Shown: positions 1 through 13,130 of the stretch, one piece after another
Numbering within the stretch: position 1 is the stretch's first letter
Layout of the letters: each line of letters begins with the position of its first letter
Origin: Escallonia rubra
Taxonomy: Eukaryota; Streptophyta; Magnoliopsida; Escalloniales; Escalloniaceae
Assembly (NCBI GenBank): GCA_033065855.1
Contig: JAVXUO010003001.1
Span: 248,001 to 312,000 of the forward strand
Reading direction: 5' to 3'
DNA length: 64,000 nucleotides
Notes under the pieces: generated by a model
What the model saw: only the letters and a program-made list of their open reading frames with translations
Databases searched by the model: none
What the model was told of the DNA's origin: nothing
Position numbers and translations under genes: made by a program

Positions 1-959
1 CAACCAATTAGTGTCTTAGCCTCACGCTCGGGCCATCGAACCACTGTGACTTCGCCGAAAAGTCACCAAGTCCACCATGTGATATAATCGTACTGCTGAG
101 GGTTTGATTGATAACCAAAATCACGCAGGGTCACGGGACTTAGTTGTCGAGTCACCAATCAAATGCTAGAAGTTTGTTAAATAATTGCCAAAGCCATTGC
201 CCAAAAGTCCCATCATATCTGGGAAGCTGTTGGTTGTCGCTTGCTGCCTCGCTTGAAAACTGCCACCAATCACCTTTATCACTGGATTTGCAAATTTTCT
301 TACAAAATTCTAGTAGTAATAAGTAGTTTTAAGCCCATGACCTTGAGGTTATGCTACCAACAAGCTAATGCTTCCATCTAATGTTAGGACTGCATTTCCA
401 AATCTTACAATGTATTCAGACAATAAAGTTGAGAGTTATTTTACAATCGGAAATATTAAAGATACGATTTTAATTCTCATTTCCGATTGGACAATCCTTT
501 ATTTTATTTTATTTTTTGAATTTTCCAAAGGAAAATACTAGAACTGCAAATATGGGTAACCGCAAGAGGGAGGAATCGAATACGGGACCTCGAGGTCACT
601 CCTCGAGGCCCCTTGTCAACTCAACCAACCCCCTTGGTTCGATTGGACAATCCTTGGTGTGCATGTTTTTCGAAGGAAACAAATACTATAGAGAAAAGTG
701 TAGATGGAATAATGATGGTCCGACGGTTTGATCCCTTTGACAGAGACTTTATGCTTATGGATTGACCATCATGACTATTTTATTGTGCGGTCAGCTTTGA
801 TGTTCTTTCTCTTTTTAAACTTTCTTTTCTTTTTCCTTTTTTTGCTTTAAAGAATTACTCTTTTTTTTTGTTGTTGTTGAATGTTTAAAGAATTACTTAT
901 AAAATGGTTGTTTGGAGAAAAGTCAGACCAAATTACTTGGGAGCCAGGCAGCCAGGTTT
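1..959. other. Intergenic DNA, no gene recognised
   Basis: AT-rich sequence with short open frames only, none resembling a known protein. A GC-richer patch at about 565-660 resembles degenerate repeat DNA. No coding, RNA or transposon boundary could be supported. Confidence 0.5.
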
Positions 960-1342
960 GGAAGTCGAATGCAAATCTTACACGGAGAATCAGTCAAAAT
1001 TCAATCTCCAGAGTTCATTATGAATCACATACCTACACACGTCAAAATCAAATCTTAAAATAAGAATCATCACACGACTCATACCTTACGTCATAACAAG
1101 AATAACATGCCTTCCTGAAAATCAAAATAAGTTAATTCTTTTTCAGAATTTTGGAAGTCGAATGGCTTTCTTACATGGAGAATCGGTCAAAATTCAACTT
1201 CCAGAGTTCATTATGAATAACATACCTACACATGTCAAAATCAAATCTTAAAATAAGAATCATCACACGTCTCATACCTTACGTCATAACAAGAATAACA
1301 TGCTTTCCTGAAAATCAAAATCAGTTAATTCTTTTTCAGAAT
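960..1342. repeat. Two-copy direct tandem duplication, 193-bp period
   Basis: The segment starting GGAAGTCGAATG at 960 recurs at 1153, and the copies stay alignable to the shared end TTTTTCAGAAT near 1342. Differences are scattered substitutions and short indels, so the duplication is fairly recent. No coding content is seen. Confidence 0.85.
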
Positions 1343-4180
1343 AGAACATCATTGTTGCACGAATTATTTATTAACTAAATAACCAACAAGCCATGGCACA
1401 CGTAGTTTTGTAAATATATTTTTCCCAATCAATAAGCTCATCGGGTAAGTAGCCACCGCGTGAAGATAGAATTATGAAGCCGCGAACGTTTGTGACCTAC
1501 TCACACAGAGACAATTATTTAAACCGATTTATGTCCTCCAAAACTTTATTATGGTTATGTTTTAGGCGAAATGATACAGCGTTCTAACACATTCGAACGA
1601 TAAAAATAAATTGTAGTAACGATAATTTTGTTATGCCAGTCTTATCAACCGATACACTGTGCAAAGCCTCACGGATGAAACTGTATCAATGATGGAAAGT
1701 GCAAAAAATGAGAATGATTGTGCCTGAGAACTGCAGTAGAGTAGGGCCACCCATTTGAGAATGACAGTGCAAATGAAACGTCACAATTGCTTAAAGAGAG
1801 TACATATAATTATATATGCACATATCCACTTTTCGCAATTTAGTGGGTACTTAATGTAATGATTAGCAAAATTGAGTGGGCTGCAAGAAATATGACCAGG
1901 TCCGCATGGAGTTCCCCACTTTGTCACCCCCCTGCCTCCTCCCTTTCTTACTTTAATCTCAATGCTAAAATGGCAAAGTGGTGCAAGAGCTACTTCATAT
2001 GTTTGCCACTTTCATGCTGCCATGTCAATTTATTTGATGATTTCCGATTAATTATTCGCGTCTAAACAATAATTCGTAACTAGATTATTACACGTTGTAT
2101 AAATGTATGTATGTATGTATGTATGTATGTATGAATTGTTTTAGTCTCAAACTAACCAGTTTTAGATAGTAGCTACTCTAGACGCAGAAGAACTTAGTCG
2201 CGAACTGAAGGCAACGTGTGGCATAAGTGGGCGCATGCTCAATCTATTGCTCCTGTTTTTGTCCTGTATATTAGGTATTTTAGCTTATATGAACAAAACT
2301 CTCCGCAAAATGTCATTTTAATCATTTTTGCATATTATGTTAAGGACAGCTTGGCAAGCAAGCAGTAAACCATGATGCACATGTGACTGTTGCCTATCCG
2401 TGGACTGCTCCCTCCAAAAGTCCTTTGTAGATAACCTTACCATGTAGTTTAATTTTCATCATTCAAACATTTGAAGTGTAAACATCATCCATAAATCTCT
2501 CCACATATCACTCACCTCACGTCAACATAGTCTGTGTATATATTCTGTAAAGAACAAAACAGAAAGAAAAATGAACAAACAATTTTCCAGCAGATATTTC
2601 TTTACATATTAAACTTAACCAAGTAAAAAAAAAAGGTGCATCTCCAACATTAAATTTTTCTTTAAAATTTTCCCCACTCAGCCACCAGAAAAACCTGAAA
2701 AAGAAGTACTCCGTATTAATAATAAGGAAGCATTACATGTGGCTAAGAGCTGACATAATGAAGTGCAGTCAATCGAAATAAAAACATGGCAAATGCTAAG
2801 ATCAAGTCAAGTCGCAAGGAAAGAAGTCATCCCTCGATCACCTGGGCTGCTTCACATGCTTTGAATTTTTCCACCTCCACTTCTTGCTGCAGAAGCTAGC
2901 TGCCACATGCTTTATCTTATGAATGCTCACATGTCATTCTGGATTCGGGTTGAATTCGCTGCCTTTTAACAGACACGGAAGTATATATGATAAGTTATAA
3001 CCCATGATTTGTTCTCTTATAAGAGATCCCATTTGTGATCCTGCTGTCCCAGTATTCTATTAGGCTTCACCCAAGTTTGTTAGTAGACAAAAAACAAAAA
3101 ACCTCTTGTTGGTTGACATGAACCTTTCCCTAGTTTTGTCTAGATGAATAGAACATGAACCTTTTGTCATGTCAAACCAAAATAGATAATTGAGTAATAA
3201 AGAGAGCAACAAAAAGGTTCTTTTGTGGTGTATGTGGCCTCTTTAAGTAATAATAATAATAATCTTTTATAAATGTTTTTTCCCGTCCAAAAAGGGTATT
3301 TCAGATTTCAAACGGATTAAGGATATACTCTGCATACTCGATAGAAGAGCTTGCGAATAATTTTCTCGTGATCTGGCTCAATGAAAACTCAAAGTCAACT
3401 AAACTACCTCGAATGTAGATCCTCGAAGCCTTTATGAGATCGAACAGATTTGGTTACCCTCTCAGTGTGAATTTATGGAGTCAAAAGCTTTGAAGTTTTT
3501 GTATTGAACATCAATGATCTCGTGGTTCGTTAGTGGCATCTCTGTAATCTGAGAAGATACGAACACGTGATGCACAACGTGCAAATTCATAACGGTCTTG
3601 CATAAATAAGTTGCAAGTGCAACCATCGGATCCAAATACTTTTTTATCAGCATGTGCGAAAAATTATACGAGATAGTTAGATAAATGTTGCAATTTGGTT
3701 TTGAGCCTTTGACAAGTAAATTTGAAGGTAAGCCCGATCAATCACTCAAAGTAACGTACAATAGATCGTTGCATATCAGGCAAACATCCAAAGCAAATGT
3801 TGGCCAAAGCCGTTGCAACTATTAGAGTCAACTACGTAGTATTATCTTGATTCTTAATTTAGTCATGTATTTATTATTCTTTCTACGCACGAAAAAATAC
3901 TAACACTTTTCTGTTTATGACCGTAAAAATAGCCCTAGCCAATAAAAATCAACTTAAGGTGCACCCTGTCCAATGCACTACAAAATACAATCATCACAAA
4001 AGTGCTCAAAGTTACCGATATTAACTTGTTAAATCCAGACAGAGGTAATTGAAATTAAAGATGGATCTTGATGGTAAACGAACATCATCTTGCTAACTAA
4101 GATGGGTCTTGATGTCTCTATAGAGATAATACCTTTTCACTGCCCTCCTATTGATGTAAAGTTGATCTGGTGAATATTAT
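1343..4180. other. Intergenic DNA, no gene recognised
   Basis: AT-rich non-coding sequence. It contains a tetranucleotide microsatellite at 2103-2133 and short A/T runs. Short open frames at 1859-2065 (+) and 3462-3653 (-) have no recognisable domain and no gene-like context. Confidence 0.5.
2103..2133. repeat. (ATGT)n microsatellite
   Basis: Between seven and eight perfect units of ATGT in intergenic DNA. Confidence 0.95.
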
Positions 4181-4790
4181 TGGTAAGTAGAGGACTTCCT
4201 TTCATGAACAAGATTTGCCCCTCCTTGGCATTAATAGAAAGAGTTGAAAGTTGAAACCAATGAATATTAGTACCTTCACATTACGTAGGAATTGAGATTG
4301 AAAATACTCTTTTCCGTTCTTTTATTTATTATCAGACACAAATGATCAGTAAATTAATGAAGCATTCATACCTATACAAGTGCAAAACTTACTCAATTAT
4401 TCTTGCTTTTACAAACTTAGTCAAGTATTGATTGTCGTGATTCATATTCTTAGCAACAAATATGAGTGAAGATGCCCGTCAAAAAACTAAAAAGTATCGT
4501 TGATAAGTAGAGGACTTCCTTTCATGAACAAGATCTGCCCTCCTTGGCATTAAAAGAAATAGTTGAAACCAATGAATATTAGTGCCTTCAAATTACGCAG
4601 GAGTTGAGATCGAGAATATTTTTTTCCATTCATTCATTTGTTATCTGACACATAATATCAGTAAACAAAACATGCATACGTAAACAAGAGCAAAACTTAC
4701 TTAAACTTTTTCGCTTTTACAAATTTATTCAAATATTAACCGTCGTGATTCATGTTCTTAGCAACAAATGTAAGGAAAGATTTTAAACAA
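4181..4790. repeat. Two-copy direct tandem duplication, 320-bp period
   Basis: The motif TAAGTAGAGGACTTCC starts at 4184 and again at 4504. The following roughly 280 bases align between copies, ending in the shared TTCTTAGCAACAAAT. Copies differ by substitutions and small deletions, so it is older than the 960-1342 duplication. Non-coding. Confidence 0.8.
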
Positions 4791-6185
4791 AAAATGAAAA
4801 TAAAATAAAAGCTCTGTTGGCCAAGCCAACATCACATGGACAGAAGGTGCTATGATTAAGGCAAATATTTATGATGATACATGGTCAAGGTCAAGGTCAG
4901 TATTAAATGCAAAGATTATAGTCAAAATTTGCAATGATTTGCATATCCCAAGAGAATCTAATAAAATCCTAAGCAAGAAAAGGCACAAAAAAGGAAGTAA
5001 AATTAGTTTCTTCTTTTTTGCTTCCCCTATAATAGAGTAGTAATTTCCATCGAATTAAAATAAGTGTAGTCCACTTTGAATTTTTCGGATTCCTTGCGGC
5101 ATAAGGCGAAGACCGAAAATACTTTCATTCCAAAAATCCAAATATGTAGGACAAGTTTGACAAATTTGAGGTGAATTAGTAATTTAATCCCCAACCGCCC
5201 TAATCAAGATGTCATCCACGTGGACAATAGACTGTACAGTCTGGACCACCCTCTGGTCAAGATTTAATGATCTTTAACTCCTCTTTATCTTTAGTTCCAA
5301 AACCCCATTTTAAATTCCTAATGTCTACTGTACTTTTATGTGCTATTAGTCGAATTTTGTTCAAAAATTCAAATATCGTGTATAATTATTAATTATCGCA
5401 TTTTTAATTTTAATCGTAGAAACCAAACAACGTGATACGCTTACAAAAAGAAAGTCAATAATACAACTTTTTATTAAAAAAAATCAATTATCAAGCGAGT
5501 GTTTATTGTCACATTCCGTAAAATAAAAATAAAAATTGTGAAAATCAAGCATATTCTTATAAGTATTTGCGATTTAAAATTTTATTTTATGTTATTTTTC
5601 AATAATTTTTTTATGATGTCAAGTGTTAACATTCTATATATGTAATTATGCAACATAGAAAGAGACTCAAGAAGATGTTCTATCTATAAATAATATAGTA
5701 AGATATAAATTATGTTTTTTTTCTCCTACTCTGATAAAATTGTTTGAAACTTCAAATTCCATAATTTATTTGTACCTTATAAAACGACTATTAATAACGG
5801 CCAAAATTGACATGTCATCGTCACACCTCGACAATGTCCACACGAAAATGGAAGTTGCGGCTTGTTCAACCCTTCACGGTCATTATGCTGATGTCATGAG
5901 TTACTTGTTTATAATTCATTTTATTTCTAAAGTAATACTCTGTATATTAATATTAGTGGCATAATATCCTAAGAGCAATACACATAGACTTATTTATTCA
6001 ATTTTGTCATTCATATGTAACGAATTTCACTTTTTATCGACAGAAGCGAACTCACCGTCGTTTCCTTTTTATCGCCATTCCGCAGATCCCAAATCACCCT
6101 CTCTCTCGCTGCAGCAGCAGCAGCAGCAGCGACATATTCGCAGAAAGCCCTAGGAGAATTATTAAATAAGGAAAGTTCAAATCTC
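4791..6185. other. Upstream region of the kinase gene
   Basis: AT-rich sequence without a recognisable gene. From about 6030 the composition changes to pyrimidine-rich, GC-richer sequence typical of a plant promoter or leader, including a trinucleotide repeat at 6111-6130. Confidence 0.5.
6111..6130. repeat. (GCA)n trinucleotide repeat
   Basis: Between six and seven GCA units about 140 bases upstream of the kinase start codon. It lies in promoter or 5' leader sequence, so length variation would not alter the protein. Confidence 0.9.
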
Positions 6186-6189
6186 TGCA

Positions 6190-6196
6190 TATAAAA
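6190..6196 (+). promoter_or_regulatory. Candidate TATA box of the kinase gene
   Basis: TATAAAA lies 76 bases upstream of the ATG at 6272. If it is used, the 5' leader would be only about 45-50 nt. The pyrimidine-rich stretch upstream could equally belong to a longer leader from a TATA-less promoter. Confidence 0.35.
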
Positions 6197-6271
6197 CCCT
6201 CCCTTAGTGCTTACTGTTACAAATTTCGTATCGGTTTGTCAATTCAATTGTGCCGGTGCCGCTCGTAGAAA

Positions 6272-9200
6272 ATGGGTATCTGTACCTCAAAACCCTCCTC
6301 ACCAGAGTCCGATTTTCCCGATCACGATGCTATTCCGACCAAAGACAGCTCTAATCCGGTCAAGGACAGCCTTAATCCGGCCAAGGATAATGATAAACCG
6401 GCTCAGGTGGAGGCAGGTAAGAAATCGCCGCTGTTTTCGTTCTACAGTCCAAGTCCGGCGCACTACCTGTTCGGTAAAAAGTCCCCGGCCAGGACTCCGT
6501 CAAATGCAAGATCTAATTCAACGCCGAAGCGGTTCTTTAGGGTACCGCCATCGCCGGCGAAGCACATCAAAGAGGTGCTGGCGAGGCGGCACGGGTCGGT
6601 TAAGCCGAATGAGGCCGTGATACCGGAGGGAGAGGAGGATGACGACGGAGCAGGACGCGGTGGCGGTGGTGCTGCGGCAACGGCTTTGAATAAGAGCTTC
6701 GGGTTCTCGAAGCATTTTGGAAATAAGTACGAGCTTGGGGAGGAGGTTGGGAGGGGGCATTTTGGGTATACTTGTAAGGCCAAGTTCAAGAAGGGTGAGC
6801 TTAAGGGCCAAGAGGTTGCTGTTAAGGTCATACCCAAAGCAAAGGTTCGAACTTTACCCTCAATAAACATTATTTGGATCATGTTTGTCTGATTTGTGAA
6901 TTGTTGCAGTTGGTTGTAATTGAAAGATCTTGAGGTTTTAGTTTTCAGATCTGCCATGAAAGCATGCTTTTGGGTCATCTGCATTCTGATAATTTCTAAT
7001 GTGCATAGGAGTGCAAGTTTTGAACTTCAATGGTCATCCACTTGCCATAGATAAGTGTGAGGAAGCATGGATTTTGATTAATTTTATTGGTATCGGATGG
7101 TACCTTGACGGGCTTGGATTCTATGTAGGGGCTTAGCAGTTGGTTGATGCCTTAGCCTATAAGATACAGTGAACTTGAACAAGTGCAGTGCATATGTTGA
7201 ATATGCCAGATAAGTTTATGATAATTGTTCTAGTGGCATCCTGTGGGCTAAGTTGCATTAAAACTTAAAAGTATCGCATGATAAGCAGCTATAAGTGGCA
7301 GCATCTTAAGCTGCCAAAGTTGTGTAGCAACTTACTAGATTTTACTTGCGTGTGCAACATGCGACCTCACTATGTGGCAGCCATGAAAAAAAATCCCGTG
7401 TTGCATATCTTTTTACTAAGCTTTGATGAGAGCAGAAGTTCTCTGTCCTCTTAATCGACTAGGTTAGCCTACTAGTTATCTTGAGGTTGAGGATTTTTAT
7501 TCTGTCTTCTTCCTTGAAGCTATATTCATACATGACAACCTTTGGCCTTTTCACTGGTAGTTAATACACTACTGCTAAATTTGAGAACTTTACCGGCTTA
7601 CTTGCTTATGTTCTTTTTGTCTCTTCCTTAAACCTCTACATAGCTTAAAGCTCTATACTTGTCATTGGAACTAGCCCTTTATGCCCCTGATGGGCACATA
7701 AGTTTACTTATATGATCTATACTAGACAAAGAAGTCAAAGAAACGACTTACTATTTCTATGCACTTTATATGTCATGTTATATCCAGTTTCATACTTTTA
7801 ACTGATCCACATTCCTTTTTTGTAGATGACCACGGCCATAGCCGTAGAGGATGTAAGGAGGGAGGTAAAAATTTTGAGAGCTTTGACAGGACATAGCAAT
7901 CTAGTTCAGTTTTATGATGCATACGAAGACCATGAGAACGTTTATGTAGTGATGGAGTAAGTTTTGTTATCGCTTGTTTGGATGCCTCATTTCAATGGAT
8001 TTCTGTAGGGTTGCATGATTAGTTCATCTGTTATTAGACTGTGTATCTTGAACTAATCGCTATATTTGGTGATAAAGTATTTAAAATTATGTCCTTATAA
8101 GCTTAATACACTTTCTTTAAATCATCCATTTCTTCTCCTTCCAATGATGACTGAAAAACATGTCTCAGGTTATGTGAAGGAGGGGAGCTTTTGGATAGAA
8201 TACTGTCAAGGTATCTACTAGCCTCATCATATCACGGACCAAAATGAAATACTTAGCAATTGAGTCCCTCAGTAGTTAGAGCATACTAAATAGTAGTATA
8301 ATGTCGTGCAGGGGTGGTAAATACACGGAAGCTGACGCCAAGGTTGTGATGAGACAAATATTGAACGTTGTTGCATTTTGCCATCTCCAGGGCGTGGTGC
8401 ACCGAGATCTTAAGCCGGAGGTAAGATACTGCAAGTAACTCACCCACCCATTTTTATCACTCAACTTAGTAAATTAATGCCCACTGCTGAGGAATCGCCA
8501 CGTAGCTATCTTTTATCAATATTTGACTGTTCGTTATTATATTCAGTAGCGTAGATTTGTTCTCAATATCATCTAACTTTAGCCAATTGCTGGATCAGAA
8601 TTTTTTGTTTACATCTAAGGATGAAAATTCACAATTGAAGGCTATAGATTTTGGATTGTCCGATTTTGTGAAGCCAGGTCTCTCTCTCTCTCTCTCTCTC
8701 TGTTTTGTGTGTCTGTGTGTGTGATTTTTACTAATGGGTCAGTTTCCAATATCTCAACTGTTTTTGCAGATGAAAGACTTAATGACATTGTCGGCAGTGC
8801 ATATTATGTGGCACCTGAAGTTCTACATAGATCATATAGTACAGAAGCTGATGTATGGAGTGTTGGTGTTATAGCATACATTCTACTCTGTGGCAGCCGT
8901 CCATTTTGGGCACGAACTGAGTCTGGGATCTTTCGAGCCGTTCTAAAAGCTGATCCAAGTTTCGAGGAACCACCTTGGCCTTCTATGTCTTCTGAGGCAA
9001 AAGACTTCGTGAAACGTCTTCTGAATAAGGACCCAAGAAAACGAATGACCGCTTCTCAAGCGTTAGGTGTGTACCACATCTCTTGTCAACTAAGTTCTGA
9101 GCCTCTTTTCCTATTTATCAAAATTCCATGCTGCAGGTCATCCATGGATAAGAGACAGTAGTGAGGTAAAAGTTCCGCTAGACATACTAGTATTTAGAAG

Positions 9201-11085
9201 CATGAAGGCTTATATGCGTTCACCGGCTCTTCGGAAAGCTGCTTTACAGGTGCGTATATGGTGCTACTCCAACCCGTTGTTCTTTATTCGTTTTTTCGTT
9301 GACTTTATGTTACTTTTTTTCCTTCTCCCTTTTTGTTTAAGAAGTTTTGAGGACTGTGTTAGCTCCTCCGTTGTTTTTAAAAATCTGTCTAAGTTTGTTG
9401 AATATATGTATGTAGACCATTCCACCATCACCCTCAATTTCCTTTTCCACAGTGATGTAGCGGAAGCACATATAACAAGGAACATATCCTTGACTGAAAG
9501 AAACCTATTTCCACTAGTTAAGATACACACGAATTAGCTTATGACACAAATGATTTCTGCTGAAAATACTAGCACATGGACCTTTATATTGTCAGAATTT
9601 GAAGGAATCAGGAAGTGGAAAGTAAAAGAAGTTATTCTGGGGATTTATTGAAAGCAAAGAAATAGCACAGGTGTGCTAAGATCATTTGATCTTGTTGGTG
9701 AGAGCGATGGTCTCACGAATTTAGCACATGTGCGCTAAAATCATGGGTTCTTATCCTGCATCGCACAGTACTGTCATATGTTCTGTTGCCTATATTTTGT
9801 AATGTAAGAGAGCGATTATTACTTATTAGTATGCATTGCTTCCATTGTCTAACACCAATGTGATAATGAAGTTTCCAGTTATCAGTAAGTTCACATATAC
9901 ATTAAACAACCTAAAGGAAGCCTTTACTGGGCAATAAAGAAACAACTATCCTTAACTAGAAGTTGAAGCCATTGCTGGACAAAAGACTTTGTTGAAAAAT
10001 CTTTCCTATTATCGTAGGGATGTCAAATATGTTGTCATTTTCCTTTGTAATCACTAAGTCACTACAATCAACATCATCTATTGATTCTGCAGGCATATTA
10101 TTCATCAGAAAACAATCTTAAGGTTATCCAAGAAATTAACGTGTAAGGTTATTGAAACAGAGAAACAAAATAAGCGAACAACAAAAGCCTAAATGTTGTC
10201 ATTGTCTGATGTTCTGGTTTTCGTTTTCGTGTGTTGGGCAGGCCTTCTCCAAAACATTGACCGTAGATGAGCTACTTTATTTGAAGGAGCAATTTGCTCT
10301 ACTGGAACCAAGCAAAAATGGTGCCATAAACTTGGAAAATATCAAAGCGGTTGGTCTTTTGACATCTCAGTATGATTCCACTGTCTGATTTGAAATTTAC
10401 TCCTAATTCCAATAATCTGCGCAGGCCTTGACAAAACATGCCACAGATGCTATGAAGGACTCCCGTGTCCATGATTTTCTAGCATCAGTATGTCCTCTAA
10501 CCTATACGAGCCATTAGTCATTGCAATCAATTGGTGTGAGCTGTATTTAAGTTTTAGCGAAAATTTTTATCCTTTTTTTCGGCAGCTTAACGCACTACAA
10601 TACAGAAGGATGGACTTTCAGGAATTCTGCGCAGCTGCACTAAGTGTATATCAGTTTGAGGCTCTCGATCGATGGGAGCAACATGCTCGTGCTGCCTATG
10701 AAATTTTTGAGAAGGAAGGAAACAGGCCTATTGTCATTGAGGAATTGGCTTCTGTAAGTTCGGTTATCCTTTATGGGCTATAAAAATTGATTCTGTTGTA
10801 AGTTGAATGTAAATGCGCAAGTTCTCATTTTGTTGAGTTGGAAATAGCACTTGTATTGCTGTAATCTTGCGTACTTTGCTGTAGAGGGCCAGCAAAGTTT
10901 ATAAAACAAAATCCTGAAACTTATATTTTCCGGAATTTTTTTTTTTTCAGGAACTTGGGCTCAGCCCATCTGTCCCTGTTCATGCCGTTCTCCATGACTG
11001 GATTAGGCACACTGATGGAAAGCTTAGTTTCCTTGGTTTTGCCAAATTGTTGCATGGTAGCCGGACACTTGCAAAAACTCAATAA
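6272..11085 (+). CDS. CDPK-related kinase (CRK), 11 exons, complete
   Basis: Serine/threonine protein kinase of the plant CRK family: CDPK-like enzymes with degenerate EF-hands, generally calmodulin-responsive rather than directly calcium-activated, membrane-attached by N-acylation. Exons: 6272-6844, 7826-7956, 8169-8210, 8312-8420, 8599-8677, 8770-9066, 9137-9249, 10242-10349, 10425-10487, 10586-10753, 10951-11085; all GT-AG and in frame, 605 aa, a normal CRK length. The start MGICTSKP fits N-myristoylation (Gly2) with possible palmitoylation at Cys4. A Ser/Pro-rich variable domain (about 1-150) is followed by the kinase domain (about 153-414): glycine loop [12 protein letters not shown]-binding Lys185, HRDLKPEN 279-286, DFG 302-304. 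The C-terminal part (from about 450) aligns with CRK EF-hand-like sequence and ends in [11 protein letters not shown]. The ATG is the first in frame after the candidate TATA. Which CRK subgroup this represents is not decided. Confidence 0.95.
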
Positions 11086-11699
11086 CCCTTTGAGCTACAT
11101 CAAAATTTCCAAGTTACTGCTTGCTCAATGCCGTGTGAGCCAATATATATGTGAATAAGAGGTGGTGCAGACTCCATCTGAGAAATGTGGTTTGGTATGG
11201 TTTCATGGCACTAGCTCGCAATACGATTAAAGCTGTCGACTCTCAGGCTGCTTCAGCAACAACGCCAGGCATTTGTTTGTCCCACTGTAAAGGTTTAGCT
11301 AGTTTTCTGTTTGATTGCTGCTGAGAATATTTCTCAAGTAGTTAGTTTTAACTGCGGATATTCCTACAGACTGGACTGCAGTCGTCTTTTATCAACCGCC
11401 GTGTTTGGGATTTGATAACCGTGCTCCATGTTTATCCACTTACACCTCATATTTGTAGCTAAGATCTTTGGTGATTAGTACCGTTTCCTAATATTCAGTG
11501 TCAGAAGGAGAGCGTTAGTAGTAAATAGTAGGGCGTGGTTATTTATCATCTCGTTTTTTGTATACATTATCTTTTTTTTTTTGAAGAGCCTGATATGTCC
11601 CTCAATTTGATGAGAATGAAGGACCCTTTTCCGGAGCTAGATGAATTTCTTGCTTTGTTTATGTTTCTTGTTTTCCTTTATTCCCAACTTATTATGGTC
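11086..11699. other. 3' flank of the kinase gene
   Basis: Sequence after the kinase stop codon, presumably 3' UTR followed by intergenic DNA. T-rich runs near 11570-11582 precede the change to GC-rich repeat DNA. No further gene recognised. Confidence 0.5.
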
Positions 11700-11924
11700 G
11701 TACCCAAAGGCTCACTGTGGTCCCATTTTGCATGACACGTTCGCACAAGCAACAGTCATTTTCAACGCTCACAACCGGTTAAAGCATGCACGCTCAAGTC
11801 ACGTGCATTTATCACTTTCGTCACATTACTTCGTAACTAAGAAGCTCATTTTCGCACGAAGTCTTATCACACTTCAACCGTCGCACTTCGCCCGTCGATG
11901 CGCCATGGCACTTGCCCAAAGAGG

Positions 11925-11997
11925 TTGGCCTTGGCCTCCCCCTTGGGGTCGGCCTCGGCCTTGGCCTCCCCAATGGGGTCGGCCTCGGCCTTCCCCG
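11925..11997. repeat. Short GC-rich tandem repeat (two to three units)
   Basis: Units of roughly 33 bases containing GGCCTTGGCCTCCCC and GGGGTCGGCCTCGG repeat with minor changes. This belongs to the LTR-like block. Confidence 0.75.
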
Positions 11998-12071
11998 AAG
12001 GTTGGCCTTTGGCCTTCATCCTTAGCACCTTCAATACTCTTCAAGAGGCCTTACATCGTCCGTGACCCTCG

Positions 12072-12170
12072 TCGTCCGTCGCCCGGACACAACTCCGCGA
12101 CCCTGTCGCCCAGACACAACTCCGCGACCCCCGTCGCCTGGACACACAACTCCGCGACCCCCGTCGCCGG
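12072..12170. repeat. Short tandem repeat of CGCCcGGACACAACTCCGCGACCC type
   Basis: Three imperfect units of about 30 bases, each containing ACACAACTCCGCGACCC. Part of the LTR-like block. Confidence 0.8.
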
Positions 12171-12257
12171 CGCCCGGGGGTCGCACTTCAACACTTCGCC
12201 GCGCCCGTGCGCCGCGCCGCTGATACAGTCGTACCCCTAGGCTCTCTGTCACACTAC

Positions 12258-12372
12258 CGTGCCCCCGGCACCATACGCACTCTGTCGCGCCCATGCGCCA
12301 CCATTGACACAAACGTGCCCCCGGCACCTTACGCACTTCATCGCGCCCATGCGCCACAATCATGTTACATGC
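12258..12372. repeat. Two-copy tandem repeat, about 57-bp period
   Basis: The unit beginning GTGCCCCCGGCACC and containing CGCGCCCATGCGCCAC occurs twice in a row, with a partial third start (GCCCCCGGGCACC) at the end. Part of the LTR-like block. Confidence 0.8.
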
Positions 12373-12454
12373 CCCCGGGCACCACACCATGTGCACCTTG
12401 CCTTGGTCGTGGAACATACTTCGACCCACTCTCCGGAGTGTACATCATCCTTCG

Positions 12455-13130
12455 GGGATAGGCGACTCTTCCGGGACACTATTTCCGCTAGGGAGCTCTT
12501 CAACTCCCCTTCCGCCAGGTAGACGGCTCCTCCGGGATGCTACCTCGGCCAGTCGGGTAGACGGCTCCTCCGGGATGCTACCTTGACATCCTTCGAGTGC
12601 ACCGGCACAAGGACTCACCCGCAGGGATAGGCGACTCCTCCGGGACACTATCTCTGACAGGGAGCTCTTCAACTCCCCTTCCGCCAGGTAGGCGGCTCCT
12701 TCGGGATGCTACCTCGGCCAGTCGGGTAGACGGCTCCTCCGGGATGCTACCTTGACTCGCTCCGAGTGCTCCGGCATAAGGACTCACCCGCGGGGATAGG
12801 TGACTCCTCCGGGACACTATCTCTGCCAGGGAGCTTTTCAACTCCCCTTCCGCCAGGTAGATGGCTCCTCCGGGATGCTACCTCGGCCAGTCGGGTAGAC
12901 GGCTCCTCCGGGATGCTACTTTGACTCGCTCCAAGTGCTCCGGCATAAGGACTCACCCGTGGGGATAGGCGACTCCTCCGGGACACTATCTTTTCCAAGG
13001 AGCTCTAAGTGCTTCGGCACGAAGACTCCCCTTCTGCCAGGTAGACGGCTCTTCCGGGATGCTACCTTGGCCGGCCAGGTAGACGGTTCCTCCGGGATGC
13101 TACCTCGGCCTGCAGAATAGGCGACTCCTC
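12455..13130. repeat. 169-bp tandem array, about four copies
   Basis: The anchor GGGATAGG(C/T)GACTC occurs at 12455, 12624, 12793 and 12962, exactly 169 bases apart each time; the fourth unit degenerates toward 13130. Each unit contains two or three sub-repeats of a motif like GGTAGACGGCTCCTCCGGGATGCTACC, so the array is hierarchical. Open frames on both strands across it have a repetitive translation and are not genes. Confidence 0.95.

Noticed and set aside
627-660. GGTTCGATTGG resembling a tRNA B box
   Set aside because: No A box at the right distance and no cloverleaf could be folded around it.
6463-6984. Long open frames antisense to and out of frame with the kinase first exon
   Set aside because: They overlap the well-supported CRK exon 1 and have no recognisable domain; they come from its GC-rich codons.
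12455-13130. Regularly spaced repeats considered as a CRISPR array
   Set aside because: The whole 169-bp unit repeats without unique spacers, and the genome is a plant nuclear one.
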